From Siphonodentalium dalli (lineage: Eukaryota > Mollusca > Scaphopoda > Gadilida > Siphonodentaliidae): DNA of 64,000 bases. The notes below the pieces were generated by a model. The model made no database searches. It had not been told where the DNA came from and worked only from the letters and a program-made list of their open reading frames with translations. The stretch is taken from the NCBI GenBank assembly GCA_032622095.1, contig CP136066.1:198764816-198828815 (forward strand), written 5' to 3'. Numbering within the stretch: the stretch's first letter is position 1; the number at the start of each line of letters is the position of its first letter. A program made the translations under genes and the position numbers. Of the stretch, positions 11,352 to 23,283 are shown piece by piece.

Positions 11352-11402
11352 TTTAGTGAATACATGTTTTACTATGTTTATATATTTCTCGACCTATTAG
11401 TA

Positions 11403-11469
11403 CTGTGGTAATGAAGGCTTTACTTCAAAGCGATGACTCATCAGAATTAGAGCTGGATGATTACACACC
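11403..11469 (+). promoter_or_regulatory. SECIS element (type II), GPX copy 1
   Basis: Quartet strands ATGA (11,411-11,414) and TGAT (11,458-11,461). Between them GCTTTACTTC pairs with GAATTAGAGC (one C/T mismatch). The unpaired AAA (11,427-11,429) starts 12 nt after ATGA, and a mini-stem GATGA/TCATC follows, which makes it type II. Below the quartet, TGT and GTA pair with TAC and ACA around a bulged G. It directs Sec insertion at the TGA of exon 1. It is conserved in all three 3' ends in this window. Confidence 0.9.
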
Positions 11470-11501
11470 ATTGTTAGGTGGAGAAATATCTCATTATACA
11501 A

Positions 11502-11507
11502 ATTAAA
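11502..11507 (+). promoter_or_regulatory. Probable polyadenylation signal ATTAAA, GPX copy 1
   Basis: Common variant hexamer ~35 nt after the SECIS, conserved at 13,423 and 31,120. A TG/T-rich stretch (TTTTTGTTGTT) follows, as expected downstream of a cleavage site. Confidence 0.6.
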
Positions 11508-11589
11508 ATGATTGAAATACAACTTACATTTTTGTTGTTAGATACATTTGTATATCGCAATATCTATCTCATAATTAGAGGTCTGACTG

Positions 11590-12040
11590 TTCTCGTGGGT
11601 CTAATGTTAGCCCCCTGCAGTGAAAGATAGACCCCACAGTGGAAGATGGCCTCATGGGTCTAAGGTTAGCCCATGCAGTGAAAGATAGCCACATCCACAT
11701 AGTGAAATATAGCCTTATGAGTCTAAGGTTAGCCCCTGCAGTGAAATATAGCCCCATCCACAAAGTGAAATATAGCCTTATGGGTCTAAGGTTAGCCCCT
11801 GCAGTGAAATATAGCTCCATCCACAAAGTTAAATATAGCCTTATGGGTCTAAGGTTAGCCACACACAGTGAAAGATAGCCCCCGGTGTGAAAGATAACCC
11901 CGATAGTGAAAGACAGCCTCATGTGTCTAAGGTTAGCCCCTGCTGTGAAATATAGCCCCATCCACATTGTGAAATATAGCCTTATGGGTCTAAGGTCAGC
12001 CCATGCAGTGAAAGATAGCCCCACCCCGCAGTTAGTGAAC
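11590..12040. repeat. ~60-bp minisatellite downstream of GPX copy 1
   Basis: Units resemble AGTGAAATATAGCC, TTATGGGTCTAAGGTTAGCC and CCTGCAGTGAAAGATAGCCC, ending CCATCCACAT. About seven diverged units. Both strands stay open because the unit length is near a multiple of three; I see no protein here. Confidence 0.85.
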
Positions 12041-12092
12041 TTAGTATACATGTATATAATGGGTAGCCATATGATGATATTTCTAAGTCAAA

Positions 12093-12693
12093 CAAGAGCA
12101 TCGCTAGGGCGTGGCAAAATACGCCATTTAGCCATTTCTAATTGTACTACCGCATAAGAAAATAATACTTTGAGCTTACATTTGAAGAAAATCTGATATA
12201 CCCCTAATTTCAATGCCAAATGCGGTCAAATTCTAAGTCGAAAAATGGCCGTAACTCATGTAAAACAACTAGACAGAACCTATATTCGAACTTGGCCTGT
12301 AGTTTTAGCTGGGAAATACACATACCAGCTTTGATTCATATCAAATAGTCAAAACTGGAGTTAACGATCGGAAACAGTTAATGTTATGAAATTGGTCAAA
12401 TTCTAAGTCGAAAAATGGCCGTAACTCATGTAAAAATAACTGGACGGAACCCATATTCGAACTTAGCCTGTATTGTTAGCTGGGAAATACACATACCAAC
12501 TTTGGTTCAGATAAAATAATCCAAACTGGAGTTATCGATCGGAAACCAAAAATGTTAATGGACGGACAGACAGACAGACGGACGGGTGGACGGGCGGACC
12601 GACGTGAGTATACTTGTGAGGTGCGATCTTTTGTTTGATTGACTTGTGGGTTGCAACCCACATGTGACTTACGGAAAATCCAATTTTAAAGAG
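12093..12693. repeat. Block between the duplication breakpoint and a truncated GPX 3' end; two ~168-bp units
   Basis: Homology to copy 2 stops after TTCTAAGTCAAA. Two direct units follow, starting GGTCAAATTCTAAGTCG at about 12,225 and 12,393, then a GGACGGACAGACAGAC tract at 12,558-12,605. That tract resembles the one at 460-500, suggesting one interspersed family. No gene. Confidence 0.65.
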
Positions 12694-12923
12694 CGATATT
12701 CATATTTCTCCGAGAGCGGCTTCCGTTTCCAAGTGACGATGCTGTGTCTCTGATGTCGGACTGTAGGAAAATTATTTGGGAACCCGTGACGAGAACGGAT
12801 ATTTCGTGGAACTTTGAGAAATTTTTGATAGCCCCAGATGGAAAACCTTATAAAAGATACAGCCGTAACTACCAGACGATAAACATTCAAAGTGATATCA
12901 GGGATTTATTAAAGAGAATTTAG
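12694..12923 (+). pseudogene. 5'-truncated GPX exon 2 (third copy)
   Basis: Encodes residues ~121-195 of the peroxidase without frameshift or internal stop, including WNFEKFL and the terminal DLLKRI-TAG. It starts abruptly mid-exon with no acceptor and no Sec-containing exon nearby, so it cannot make an enzyme alone. At the informative sites (Ile165, Asp187, TTCCGTTTCC codons) it agrees with copy 2, not the adjacent copy 1. Foldback element, SECIS, ATTAAA and minisatellite follow in the usual order. Confidence 0.88.
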
Positions 12924-12938
12924 TTTTCTTCACATTAA

Positions 12939-13273
12939 AGGGGTACTGTACACTAAATCCGGTCATTTATGGGACCATCTCATTTTATACTCAACAGAAT
13001 ATATACAACAAATAAATGAATTTGAGCCATGGATTGGTGCAAAAATACACTCATGCGCTCTATGAACGATGCAAACAATATGGTAATTATAATAAAAATG
13101 GAATTTATGATTCCAGTCATTATAATTACCATGTTGTTTGCATCGGTCATAGAACACACACGTGTATTTTGCACTAATCCAGGGGCTCAAATGCTTTCAT
13201 TTGTTGCAAATATTCTGTTGAGTATAAAAGGAGATGGTCCTATAAATGACCGGATTTAGTGTACAGTACCCCT
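12939..13273. mobile_element. Foldback element in the 3' UTR of the truncated GPX copy
   Basis: TTAA (12,935-12,938) followed by AGGGGTACTGTAC; right end GTACAGTACCCCT then TTTAG. About 335 bp, almost entirely self-complementary, like the copies at 11,019 and 30,635. Confidence 0.87.
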
Positions 13274-13325
13274 TTTAGTGAATACATGTTTTACTATGTT
13301 TATATATTTCTCGACCTATTAGTAC

Positions 13326-13389
13326 TGTGATAATGAAGGCTTTACTTCAAAGCGATGACTCATCAGAATTAGAGCTGGATGATTACACA
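13326..13389 (+). promoter_or_regulatory. SECIS element (type II) of the truncated GPX copy
   Basis: Same structure as at 11,403: ATGA at 13,333-13,336, TGAT at 13,380-13,383, the same helix, AAA loop and mini-stem. Helix I is TGTG plus TA pairing with TA plus CACA around a bulged A. ATTAAA follows at 13,423-13,428. Confidence 0.85.
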
Positions 13390-13514
13390 CCATTGTTAGG
13401 TGGAGAAATATATCATTATAAGATTAAAATGATTGAAATACAACTTACATTTTTGTTGTTGGATACATTAAATTTGTATATCGCAATATCCATCTCATAA
13501 TTAGAGGTCTGACT

Positions 13515-13762
13515 GTTCTCGTGGGTCTAATGTTTGCCCCCTGCAGTGAAATATAGACCCCACAGTGGAAGATAGCCTCATGGGTCTAAGGTTAGCCCAT
13601 GCAGTGAAAGATAGCCCCATCCACACATTGAAATATAGCCTTATGGGTCTAAGGTTAGCCCCCAAAGTGAAAGATAGCCCCCCCGGAGTGAAATATAACC
13701 CCATAGTGAAAGATAGCCTCATCCACATAGTGAAAGATAGCCCCATCCACATAGTGAACTAG
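13515..13762. repeat. ~60-bp minisatellite downstream of the truncated GPX copy
   Basis: Same unit as at 11,590 with about four units; homology with the other 3' ends stops near 13,760. Confidence 0.8.
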
Positions 13763-13765
13763 AAT

Positions 13766-14635
13766 GCACTCAGAGAGATGCCAACGTGCGCAAAAATGTA
13801 ATAAACAATAATTTAAAAAATAATTTCACTGTATTTTACTTAATTTATTTAATTTAATTTAATGCTAGCAAAAAAAGACAATTACCATTTCTCATTTCAT
13901 CAAAGATAAAAGGCAAATTACTATATTAACCATTTAAGTAATTAAAACCAATTCCATGTTGCCGAAAGGATGAGACTTTAATATCGATTACATTTTTTTC
14001 AGCGGCATATTTTCATTTTCATTTTCCGACAAAGTCAAAGTTGACCAAAGGAGCAATTATAAGAAATAATTAATACTATTTGTGTAAATATTGATAGCAG
14101 CCAATATGCAACAATAAATATCAATAATTAATCAATAATTAATCAATAACGATCATTTTATGTAATTATAAACTCTTCAAACGGTGTTTGTGTCAACAAA
14201 TGCGTTTTGTTTTGTGTTACGTCATTCGTCGTATTTGACCCGGAACTCGGCTGAAGGTTAGGCTATTCAGCCTATTGCGTCGAATTACGAAATCGCGTTT
14301 TGGATGTCTCTCTTTTCCTGCACGATAAAAAGAGGTCTTCGCACGAACCAAAAATGATAAAATTCCCAATTATAAGTAAAAATACCCAAATGAAGGAGTC
14401 TATGTAGGTCCCGAAGGAGTCTATAGACTCTTTGAAGTAGAGTTATGATGGAGAAAATGTAGGTCGATCTATTTTTGTCATAACTCTGACGTAATTTGAC
14501 CTGGGAGAAAAAATCGAATATATATTTATATGTATATTTCTCCTCTACTTCTCTATCTTCTCTTTTAGATATCTATTATTTTTCATTATCGGGAATACTT
14601 TCTGTCCCAGAAGTTTACCGAAAAGCCGACCGACA
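13766..14635. other. AT-rich intergenic stretch, nothing recognised
   Basis: Runs of AATTAATTTAATTT and ATCAATAATTA simple sequence, then unique sequence. No ORF with family features and no clear hairpin element. Confidence 0.5.
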
Positions 14636-14835
14636 TACTCTCGATACTAAATTACATTGAACAAAATGTTGCTATACAGCACATTTTGGGCAATCCTATA
14701 CGATAGTTTACAGTCGTTAGCATTATTTTTGTATAATTAATCGATTCTGATAACTAAAGTGACTTTTGATAAAATTTTGTTGTTGTTGGAATCTGTTGAG
14801 ATGGGGACCCTCTGATCGGATTGAGTACCTTTAAG
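14636..14835. repeat. Family C repeat fragment
   Basis: Contains AACAAAATGTTG, ATCGATTCTGATAACTAAAG and the end CGGATTGAGTACCTTTAA. Confidence 0.7.
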
Positions 14836-16255
14836 TATACATATGTTATATGTAGGGTTCTGACGAGACAGATATAGTTCAGACTGTGCAAATAATTGAT
14901 ATATAAGAGAATATATCAATTTTCTCAAGAAATGAAATAGACCAACCATGTACGTTCAGCCAGAACAATGAAAGTTCTTAGACCAACAACGAACCACACA
15001 CATATGGTGTTATTTATATAGAAGCATATATGTGTTGAAATAAGAAATAAGTGAATTTACCGAACTGTGATGTTTTCTTATATGTATACCGGTATAGGAT
15101 TAATATATGTTATAAGTCGGGATGGCGTATTTCCACCAAAATCTAGTATCTCAAGATCCCCAGTGAAAAATGTCCATATCTCATCTGAGTCGTCTTATAT
15201 GTGATACCACACATTTAAACAACGAAATATATCTCATTCACACGAAGTTTAAAGGCACGGGCGGCGTTCGTTGCAGAAATATTAATATTTGTTCAAATCG
15301 CCATCAACAGAAGGAATATTAAAATAAATATAGTTTTGTTCATATGTCAAACATAATCAGCGCGTAAATAGTATATTGTCGTCCAGACGTACTATATGGT
15401 GTACATAAACAAGAGCCTGCTCGTGTTACAGAAGTTGTGCTTCTGTTTACATAACACGGCGCAATTCTATTGGTTAATCACACAAAAATGATATAAACGC
15501 TCTTTATTATTTCCATATCAGGAAAACACTAACAAATAACGCTCTTTATGTTTACCATATCCGGATCTAAACAAAAGCCATTATATAATTGCAGGCAAAG
15601 TATAACGTTATTGCTTTTGTATACATAACAAGGAAAATCAATTGACAATAACATACTGTTTATGTCATATTTCTGATTGGCATAAGAACAATGTCTGTCT
15701 ATATTTTACTATTCTTTCTGTTTATGGCGGTTTTTGATGGAGGTGAAAATTTTAACAGCATATCCACCGCCAACGCCGCCCGTATCTTTAAAATGGTCTC
15801 CTACAAATTAACCAACGTTTGGAGGTTAAATTTGTGGGAGACCACTTTAAACCGACAGACAACACTGAAATCCATGGATGTGAATGAATTATATTTCGTT
15901 GAAAGACTGAACTATATGGCTCCCGGTAATGGGGAAAAATGCTATACCCAAACATGCATGTCCACATGCACCGCGACACAGTTTTCTTAAGTTGAGAAAG
16001 ATTGACCGAACGTGCATCACGGACCAATACTCGTCCTAAATGACGTCGAGTGCGTATTATGGAGAGAAAAACTTTCTTCCAACTTATTTCCATGGCGATC
16101 GGTCGAAGCATAGATTAGCTGTCTTTGTTTCAAATCCAGAAGATTCTCGATGTGCACGCTGCACCCATTAATTAATGTCAACATGATGTGTCGTGACGCG
16201 CCCTCATGCATGCCATATGCAACGGATATTTTAAACATTAGTCAAATACAGCACA
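14836..16255. other. Intergenic stretch; small hairpin at 15,787-15,851
   Basis: The only clear structure is a hairpin whose arms (15,787-15,812 and 15,824-15,851) start TTTAAAATGGTCTCC and end GGAGACCACTTTAAA. A 99-codon frame over 15,691-15,990 runs through it; I do not recognise the protein and doubt it is coding. Confidence 0.45.
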
Positions 16256-16437
16256 GGAGCTTGGAATTTGGTCAAAACCCCTCTTTTATTGGCAGAACCA
16301 CCACCCGGGACGCTTGGAATTTGGTCAAAACCCCTCTTTTATTGGCAGAACCACCACCGGGACCATAGGCACCCTATGGTCCCGGGTGGTGGTTCTGCCA
16401 ATAAAAGAGGGGTTTTGACCAAATTCCAAGCTCCTGT
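16256..16437. repeat. Strong hairpin with a duplicated left arm
   Basis: The segment with GCTTGGAATTTGGTCAAAAC and TATTGGCAGAACCACCACC occurs twice directly (16,258-16,312 and 16,313-16,368), then once in inverse (16,377-16,434). The centre is GGGACCATAGG/CCTATGGTCCC. The inverted arms are nearly perfect over ~60 bp. A diverged relative seems to start near 16,508. Confidence 0.85.
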
Positions 16438-16825
16438 GAATACAGTTTCCGATGTACTTTGGGTGAAGTAAGTTGCATACTAAACTATTTGTATAAATAT
16501 TGAGTGGTTTTGGTCAAATTACAAACAAAAAAACCCCATTAATTTTGCCAACACCCACCGCGACGTTTACCCCAAACGCAAGGCAAATTGATACATTGAA
16601 TTTTCAAAGTGACCGAGAAATTTGCCAAATATTATTCTCGGATCCGGCCATACCCATGCATGCATGCATGCAGGGATATTTTGTTTTTGTACAAATATTG
16701 ACATCGTGGGATTCGTGGGAAATTTCAATTTTCCAGATTTCTAACTCCTATAATTTGTTCATTAAAGAGAAATCTTTTAAAGCGTAAATGAATTATTTTT
16801 AACCGTATACCAATTAATTCATTAA

Positions 16826-17410
16826 AGGGGTACTGTACGCCATTTTCATTAAATTTCCGGTGACAACAACGATCTAATATCGATAATATATAGAAACATA
16901 AGTAATTTGAGTCGAAGATGTGTTCTGTAAAATCTCAGGTTAATATAGGCTATCTTAAAATTTAATAATTTAAAAGTTAATAATTTGATATAAATTGAAT
17001 TTATGACTGGAGCCATAAAATGGCGTCAATTAAATTACGAATTACCGTAATCAAAAACAGTAATTGAGGGATACTGGATTGTTAAACCGATCGCACACAC
17101 GATCGCTTAGAATATTATGATGATACGGGGAGAACACTCAAGCCACTCACTGACTAGCGACGATACAATAACTTAAATGATTATATGGGACTAGTATGCA
17201 TATAATATAACTTTTATTTGATTCATTTGGTTGAAAACTTTACAAAAATTAATCGACAACGACAATTTGTATTTTTGCATTCCGGTAAATTTGTCATCCG
17301 TAACATGACTTCGTACTCAACAGACTTTCAAATAATGGAAAAATTGTTACCTTATTCTCCGACTCGGAGACTATAGAAACCAACAACAACATTTGGCGTA
17401 CAGTACCCCT
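16826..17410. mobile_element. TTAA-flanked element, family B
   Basis: TTAA at 16,822-16,825 and 17,411-17,414; ends AGGGGTACTGTACGCCA and TGGCGTACAGTACCCCT. 585 bp, no ORF of interest. The same family is inserted in the GPX copy 2 intron (22,579-23,159). Confidence 0.85.
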
Positions 17411-17679
17411 TTAAGCGTTTATATTTAATACAACTTTGGAGGGCGTTCTGTTGTAGCTGTATTTTTTCCGCAGGGTATATAAGATTCCATAACATTGAGG
17501 TGAAGTTGATTACAGGTTTAAATGTTAAATGTTAACTATTGATTAAAATTTCTCAGAAAAAAAATTGGCAATTTTATCTACCTCTTTGTGTAGGGGTTAA
17601 AAGTTCATTGCTGTCATCGGGAGGGGCAGTCTGCTCCTCCATGAGGAAAGAGTAATAGCAACTCCGTAATGGGCGGGGG

Positions 17680-18650
17680 GGGGGCAGATTTTATGGGGCG
17701 CCGTTCTTCTATTTATTACCTATTTAGTGATATCACTAATTCATTTTATGATATCAAAAATCGATTTTGTGATATCACTAAATGCTTATTATTTTGTGAT
17801 ATCACAAAATCGATTTTGTGATATCATAAAATGAATTAGTGATATCACAAATTCGATTTTGTGATATCACATATTCATTTTGTGATATAACTAATTCTGA
17901 CAACATGACTATTTAGTTACATCACTAATATTATTTTGTGATATCATGAAATATTTTGTGATATCACTAAATCGTGTAAATGAATTTATGATATCACAAA
18001 TTTGATTTTGTGATATCACTAAATGCTACTATTTTGTGATATCACATATTCGATTTTGTGATATCATAAAATCATGTAGTGATATCACAAATTCGAATTA
18101 GTGATATCACAAAATGATTTTATGATATCACTAAATAGGTAATAGATAGAAGAACGGCGCCCCATACGATAATTTGTGATATCACAAAATGAATATGTGA
18201 TATCACAAAATAGTAAGCATTTAGTGATATCAATAATTCGATTTTATGATATCACCAAATGTTACATAAATAGTAGAATGGCGCGGCAAACTATGCCATT
18301 TCCTATTTATTGATATCACAAAACGAATTAGTGATATCACATATTCAATTTTATGATATCACACAAAATGAATATGTGATATCACAAAATAGAATTAGTG
18401 ATATCACTAAATGCTACTATTTTGTGATATCACATATTCGATTTTATGATATCATAAAATCAATTTGTGATATCAAGAATTCGAATTTGTGATATCTTAA
18501 AATATTTAGTGATATCACAAAATAATTTGTGATATCACAAACTGAATTAGTGATATCATATAATCGAATTAGTGAGATCATAAAATGAATTAGTGATATC
18601 ACTAAATAGGTAATAAATAGAAGAACGGCGCCCCATAAAATTTGCCCTCA
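17680..18650. repeat. GATATC palindrome array inside an inverted-repeat frame
   Basis: I count about 33 GATATC hexamers from 17,729 to 18,604, mostly as GTGATATCAC, spaced mainly ~20-30 bp by short AT-rich spacers such as AAATTCGATTTT. The array is bounded by inverted copies of GGGGCGCCGTTCTTCTA and ACCTATTTAGTGATATCA (17,694 and 18,600), with an internal end at 18,120-18,162 suggesting two joined units. It ends ~370 bp upstream of the copy 2 TATA box. Confidence 0.85.
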
Positions 18651-19147
18651 AAAGGGGCAGATCTGCCACCCTGATATTTAGTGTGATCATGCATGCATAT
18701 TTGGTGTGCGAGGACGGAGTGGTAATACAATATGTAATATATAGTAACAACACGATATTGTCGGCGTCATGGTTTATTAATGGCCCTCCAGGAATGCGCC
18801 AGCTATATATACAAGTCATGGCAGTGCAATTGTCTTGAAACATGTTTTATTTGCTTTAATGCGAATGGGATTGGGGCAGCTACACATCAATGAATGTGAA
18901 TAATGCATGCGACAACGGCACACATTGCATTTCCATCGTGAGTGCTTATCCAACTGCGAGCGAGTTTCTGAATAGTCGCCTTTGAATGGCTGGATTGCAC
19001 GCGACAAACACACGCAGCTCCTATATAAGACAAGACTCAAAGCAGATTGAATTAGATGCACCAGGATATATCGTATATCCGCCGTTCTGATTATTTGCCG
19101 TGTCACAGTATACGTATAGCCGGAGGTAAAGAGGTTCTATTTTGAAT
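18651..19147 (+). promoter_or_regulatory. Upstream region and 5' leader of GPX copy 2
   Basis: No coding region recognised. TATATAA at 19,023-19,028 sits ~120 bp before the start codon; with a usual 25-30 bp spacing, transcription would begin near 19,050. The same region for copy 1 lies outside the window. Confidence 0.5.
19023..19028 (+). promoter_or_regulatory. Candidate TATA box of GPX copy 2
   Basis: CTATATAAG is a good match to the metazoan TATA consensus and is correctly oriented. No start-site data, so this is inference. Confidence 0.45.
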
Positions 19148-19387
19148 ATGGCTTCCAAGGTGAAAAGTCCCGTGAAAATCCAGAATTTCTTTGAGTTTTC
19201 GGCGTCCGATTGCCTCGGGAAACAAGTGGACTTTAGTAAATTTAAAGGAAAGGTGGTGCTGGTCGAGAATGTAGCCTCTCTATGAGGAACGACTGGTCGG
19301 GACTTCACCCAGATGAACGAGCTTGTGGAGAAATTCGGCGACAAACTCGTTATCCTGGGAATCCCGACCAACCAGTTCGGACATCAG
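19148..19387 (+). CDS. GPX: Selenoprotein glutathione peroxidase, copy 2, exon 1
   Basis: Starts ATGGCTTCCAAGG and gives 80 residues ending FGHQ at a GTAAAT donor (phase 0). Sec46 is encoded by TGA at 19,283-19,285 within VASL-U-GTT; Gln76 in PTNQFG is the second catalytic residue. No signal peptide is evident, which fits a cytosolic GPX1/GPX2-type enzyme rather than secreted GPX3. With exon 2 the protein is 195 residues, close to the ~190-200 of the family. The ATG is the first one in frame that gives the expected N-terminus. Confidence 0.95.
19283..19285 (+). other. In-frame TGA read as selenocysteine (copy 2, codon 46)
   Basis: Same position and flanks as in copy 1; a matching SECIS lies at 31,022-31,087. 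Confidence 0.93.
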
Positions 19388-19544
19388 GTAAATTTAATTC
19401 TCATATACTTAATTATACACAACTATAGCTGAAACATTTTGATCGTTTAATCATTTTTATTTATATAAAAAACAATATTTAAAATTTAACTATTTTTTTC
19501 TCTCAATTTTTTAGATTAAACTCCTTGCTCAAATTAATTAATTC

Positions 19545-21395
19545 CTCCAATCTTATACACAATCATCTCCATGAGATTAGGAATATAATGGTGTGGTTTA
19601 AAAATGTCAAAATTGGCGCCGTTTGAGTGAGGGGTGACTGCATTGGAGAGCGGTACCAAAATTGATAAAAAAAAATTAGCGCCGAATTCCACGAAATTGA
19701 TACCCATTCTTCTCCATGATACAAGGAATCTAATCGTGTGATATAAAGACACCAAATTGGTGACGTTTGGGTGAGAGATGGAGGGGAAGCACTAACTTTG
19801 ATATGAATTTGTTTAGTCGCCGATTACCACCAAACTTATACATAATGATCTCCATGATATCAGAACTCTAATGGTGCGGTTTAAAGCTGTCAATAGTGGC
19901 CTCAATCGAGTCAGTGGTGAACTGAAGGGGAGAGGGGCACCGAAATTGATAAAAAAAACAAAAACATTTTAGCTCAGATTTCCACCAAATTGATACACAT
20001 TCTTCTCCATGATACGAGGAATCGTGTAATTTAAAGACGCCAAATTGGTGCCGTTTCGATGAGATTGGGGGGGGGAGGGGTGCATGGGCACTAAATTTGA
20101 TAAAAAAAAATTTAATCGCCGATTACCACCAAACTTATAAATAATAATCTCCATGATATCAGGAGTCTAATGGTGTGGCTTAAAGCTGTCAACAGTGGCG
20201 TCATTCGAGTCAGGTGTGCACTGAAGGGGAGAGGGTCACCAAAATTGATATAAATATTTTAGCAACGATTTCCACCAAATGTATACACATTCTTCTCCAT
20301 GATACGAGGAATCTAATCCTTGATTTAAAGACGCCCCATTGGTGCCGTCTGGACGAGAGAGCACTAAATTTGATAAGAATTTGTTTAGTCGCCAAATTCC
20401 ACATATTTTACATATATTTCATCTTCACAATGAGTCTAATTGTGTGGATAAAGATGTCAAAAGTGGCGCCGCTTGATTCCGGGATAGGGAGGGGAGGGTC
20501 ACCAAAACTGATAAAAATATGTTTAGCGCCAATTTCCACTTGCAATGATACGAGGAACCAACCCGTGTGGGTTAATTATAAAGACGCCACATTTGGTGTC
20601 TATATTTGCGAATGTCTGTCTGTATGTGTTCTATATAACTTGACGGGGACCAAAAGATGGCACAAAAGGCGTCTAACAGGGGTACCTTTTACGAGAAAGA
20701 TAATGGTGCAGGTTAAATTTTTCTGAAGTGACGCTGTTGGTGTCAGGGCCAGAAAAGGGGGAGGGGCAGCAAAAATTATGAAATATTTTTGTCACCGATT
20801 TCCACATAACTTATACATAATCATCTCCATGATATGGCGCCGTTCGAGTCAAGGGTCCATGGAGGGGGTGAAGGGCACACAAATTGATAAAAAAAAAATT
20901 TAGCGCCGATTTCCACCACGATACATATTCTCCATTACACGAGGATTCTTATCGTGTGATTCAAAGACGCCAGATTGGTGCCGTTTGGATGCATGGGAGA
21001 TGGGGGGGGGGGGGGCACTCAGTTTGATAAGAATTTGTTTAGTTGCCGATTACCACCAAACTTATACATAATCATCTCCATGATATCAGGCGTCTAATGG
21101 ACGTGATTTAAATATGCAAAAAGTGGCGTCGTTCGAGTCATGAATGGGGAGGGGAGGGCCACCAAAGCTAATACACTATGTTTAGCACTATAATTTCCAC
21201 CAAATTCACACACGTTCTTCTCCAATGATACAAGGAATCAAATAAAGTGGGTTAAAGTCGCCACATTTGGTGTCGTTTGTGTCAGTGATGGAGAGAGGAG
21301 GGACGCTATCGTTGATAAGAAATTTTTAGTCGCAGATATCCACCAAGGTGGTATATAGTCATCGATCTCCATAATTCGCTCCAAGGAGTTTTTGG
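19545..21395. repeat. Diverged tandem repeat in GPX copy 2 intron (units ~120-155 bp)
   Basis: Same family as 780-2330, with an extra stretch near 19,760-20,040 not present in copy 1. ORFs on both strands here are repeat by-products. Confidence 0.8.
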
Positions 21396-22574
21396 CATTC
21401 AAATTTCACAACCTCGACAAATGGAGACCGAACTAAATCACTTGATCAATTATATCTTCTCAACCTTCATATGTATATGGAGACAAAATCAGGGCATTCA
21501 TATAGTCGGCTAGCAAAAACAAATATATAGAAGAACGCATTAAAAGTGTATTTATCATTTTATATTTAAGAGTTACATGTATTCTTGAAAAAGGAGGGAC
21601 ATTGAACCGTCAGAGGGTATGGCATGTTAGAATGGCTCATGTATTATAACACAATTGAGTGTGTCCCATTCAAGATATTTTCCAGAAAAAAAAAATGATA
21701 CAAATTGTCAAGTGAGATGGAAATGTATAGATGGCCTGTTAAAAATATTGGTCACAGTGTGCAGTTATAATATAGTTATACTGAGATAAAAGAAAACACA
21801 TGCAGTCAGTTGCACATGACTTTTCAGGATGTTAGGATACATCTGTCAAATAGAGTTCTTTCCTTTGTTAGAACAAACTCATAGCCTGACATAAACAACT
21901 TAAAATCTCGCTCTGTGTCGGGCATATGTAGCTGATATATAGCAACATTTCTTTTTAACAGATAATAAATAGCCGGTATAGCACTATGCACTTGGATCAC
22001 ATGTTCGGTCTAGTTGGTGAGATCAGTCTCGTTAACAGGATATTCGAGATATATTCCCAACATTGTCGTATATCAAGATAAAGTGCAGTTCCTGGGGAAA
22101 CGTTTGATCTGACTGAATGGTGGCTACATGTATATATGGTCAGCGTGCAGCATGAGTCCAATAAACTGCGATTTATTTCTTCATATTTGGTTGGGGCAAT
22201 ACACAAGGGATACATTAGGCTTAAATAGGACAGCCTCAGACAAATTTAGATTACAATTATTAAAAAATATTATGATAACGTGTTTTCGACCAGTTTTTCT
22301 ACCAAAAATGCCCCTCAAAATGTTGGCACGTCGAAAATTTATAATAGATTTTGATTTTCGTGTGTGGAATGTGATTCTGATAAGAAATATAAATCGGTGT
22401 CAACTTGTTCTACGCCAGCGCGGGGTCACGTCACACTGGTCGACCTATTATACAGTATAGTCCTCTCTATTATCAGTTATTATGATTATAGTATTTATTG
22501 TACAAATAAAAAAAATTGCTTTGTCATTGACCACCGATACTAGCCCTCGTCACGATTCATCAAAACGCATTCGT
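21396..22574. other. Intronic stretch, no gene recognised
   Basis: Counterpart of 2331-3457 in copy 1; no coding exon or RNA gene seen. Confidence 0.55.
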
Positions 22575-22578
22575 TTAA

Positions 22579-23159
22579 AGGGGTACTGTACGCCATTTTC
22601 ATTAAATTTCCGGTGACAACAACGATCTAATATCAATAATATATAGAAACATAAGTAATTTGAGTCGAAGATGTATTCTGTAAACGCTCAGGTTAATAGG
22701 CTATCTTAAATTTAATAATTTAAAAGTTAATAATTTGATATAAATTGAATTTATGACTGGAGCCATAAAATGGCGTCAATTAAATTACGAATTTCCGTAA
22801 TCAAATAAATTAATTGAGGGATACTGGATTGTTAAACCGATCGCACACACGATCGCTTAAAATATTATGATGATACGGGGAGAACACTCAAGCCACCCAC
22901 TGACTAGCGACGATACAATAACTTAAATGATTATATGGGACTAGTATGCCTATAATATAACTTTATTTGATTCATTTGGTTGAAAACTGTAAAAAAATTA
23001 CTCGACAACGACAATTTGTATTTTTGCATTCCGGTAAATTTGTCATCCGTAACACTACTTCGTACTCAACAGACTTTCAAATAATGAAAAAATTGTTACC
23101 TTATTCTCCGACTCGGAGACTATATAAACCAACAACAACATTTGGCGTACAGTACCCCT
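22579..23159. mobile_element. TTAA-flanked element, family B, present only in copy 2
   Basis: TTAA at 22,575-22,578 and 23,160-23,163; ends AGGGGTACTGTACGCC and GGCGTACAGTACCCCT. At the matching place copy 1 has a single TTAA (3458-3461), so element and duplicated target can be read directly. 581 bp, non-coding. Confidence 0.92.
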
Positions 23160-23283
23160 TTAATCATTTTATTTACACTGAGTTCTCCTATTATAGATGG
23201 TCGTTTTCATGTGTCTAATCGTCACTCTATAATTTAATTCTGATTAGAATTATAAATCGGTCTCAACTCGTTCTACGCCAGAG

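Noticed and set aside
11575-12051. 158-codon ORF and shadows on both strands, with similar ones at 13,501 and 31,556
   Set aside because: They arise because the minisatellite unit is ~60 bp, a multiple of three, and lacks stops; both strands are open.
15691-15990. 99-codon ORF starting with a hydrophobic stretch
   Set aside because: It runs across a hairpin and has no recognisable domain; no splice or promoter support.
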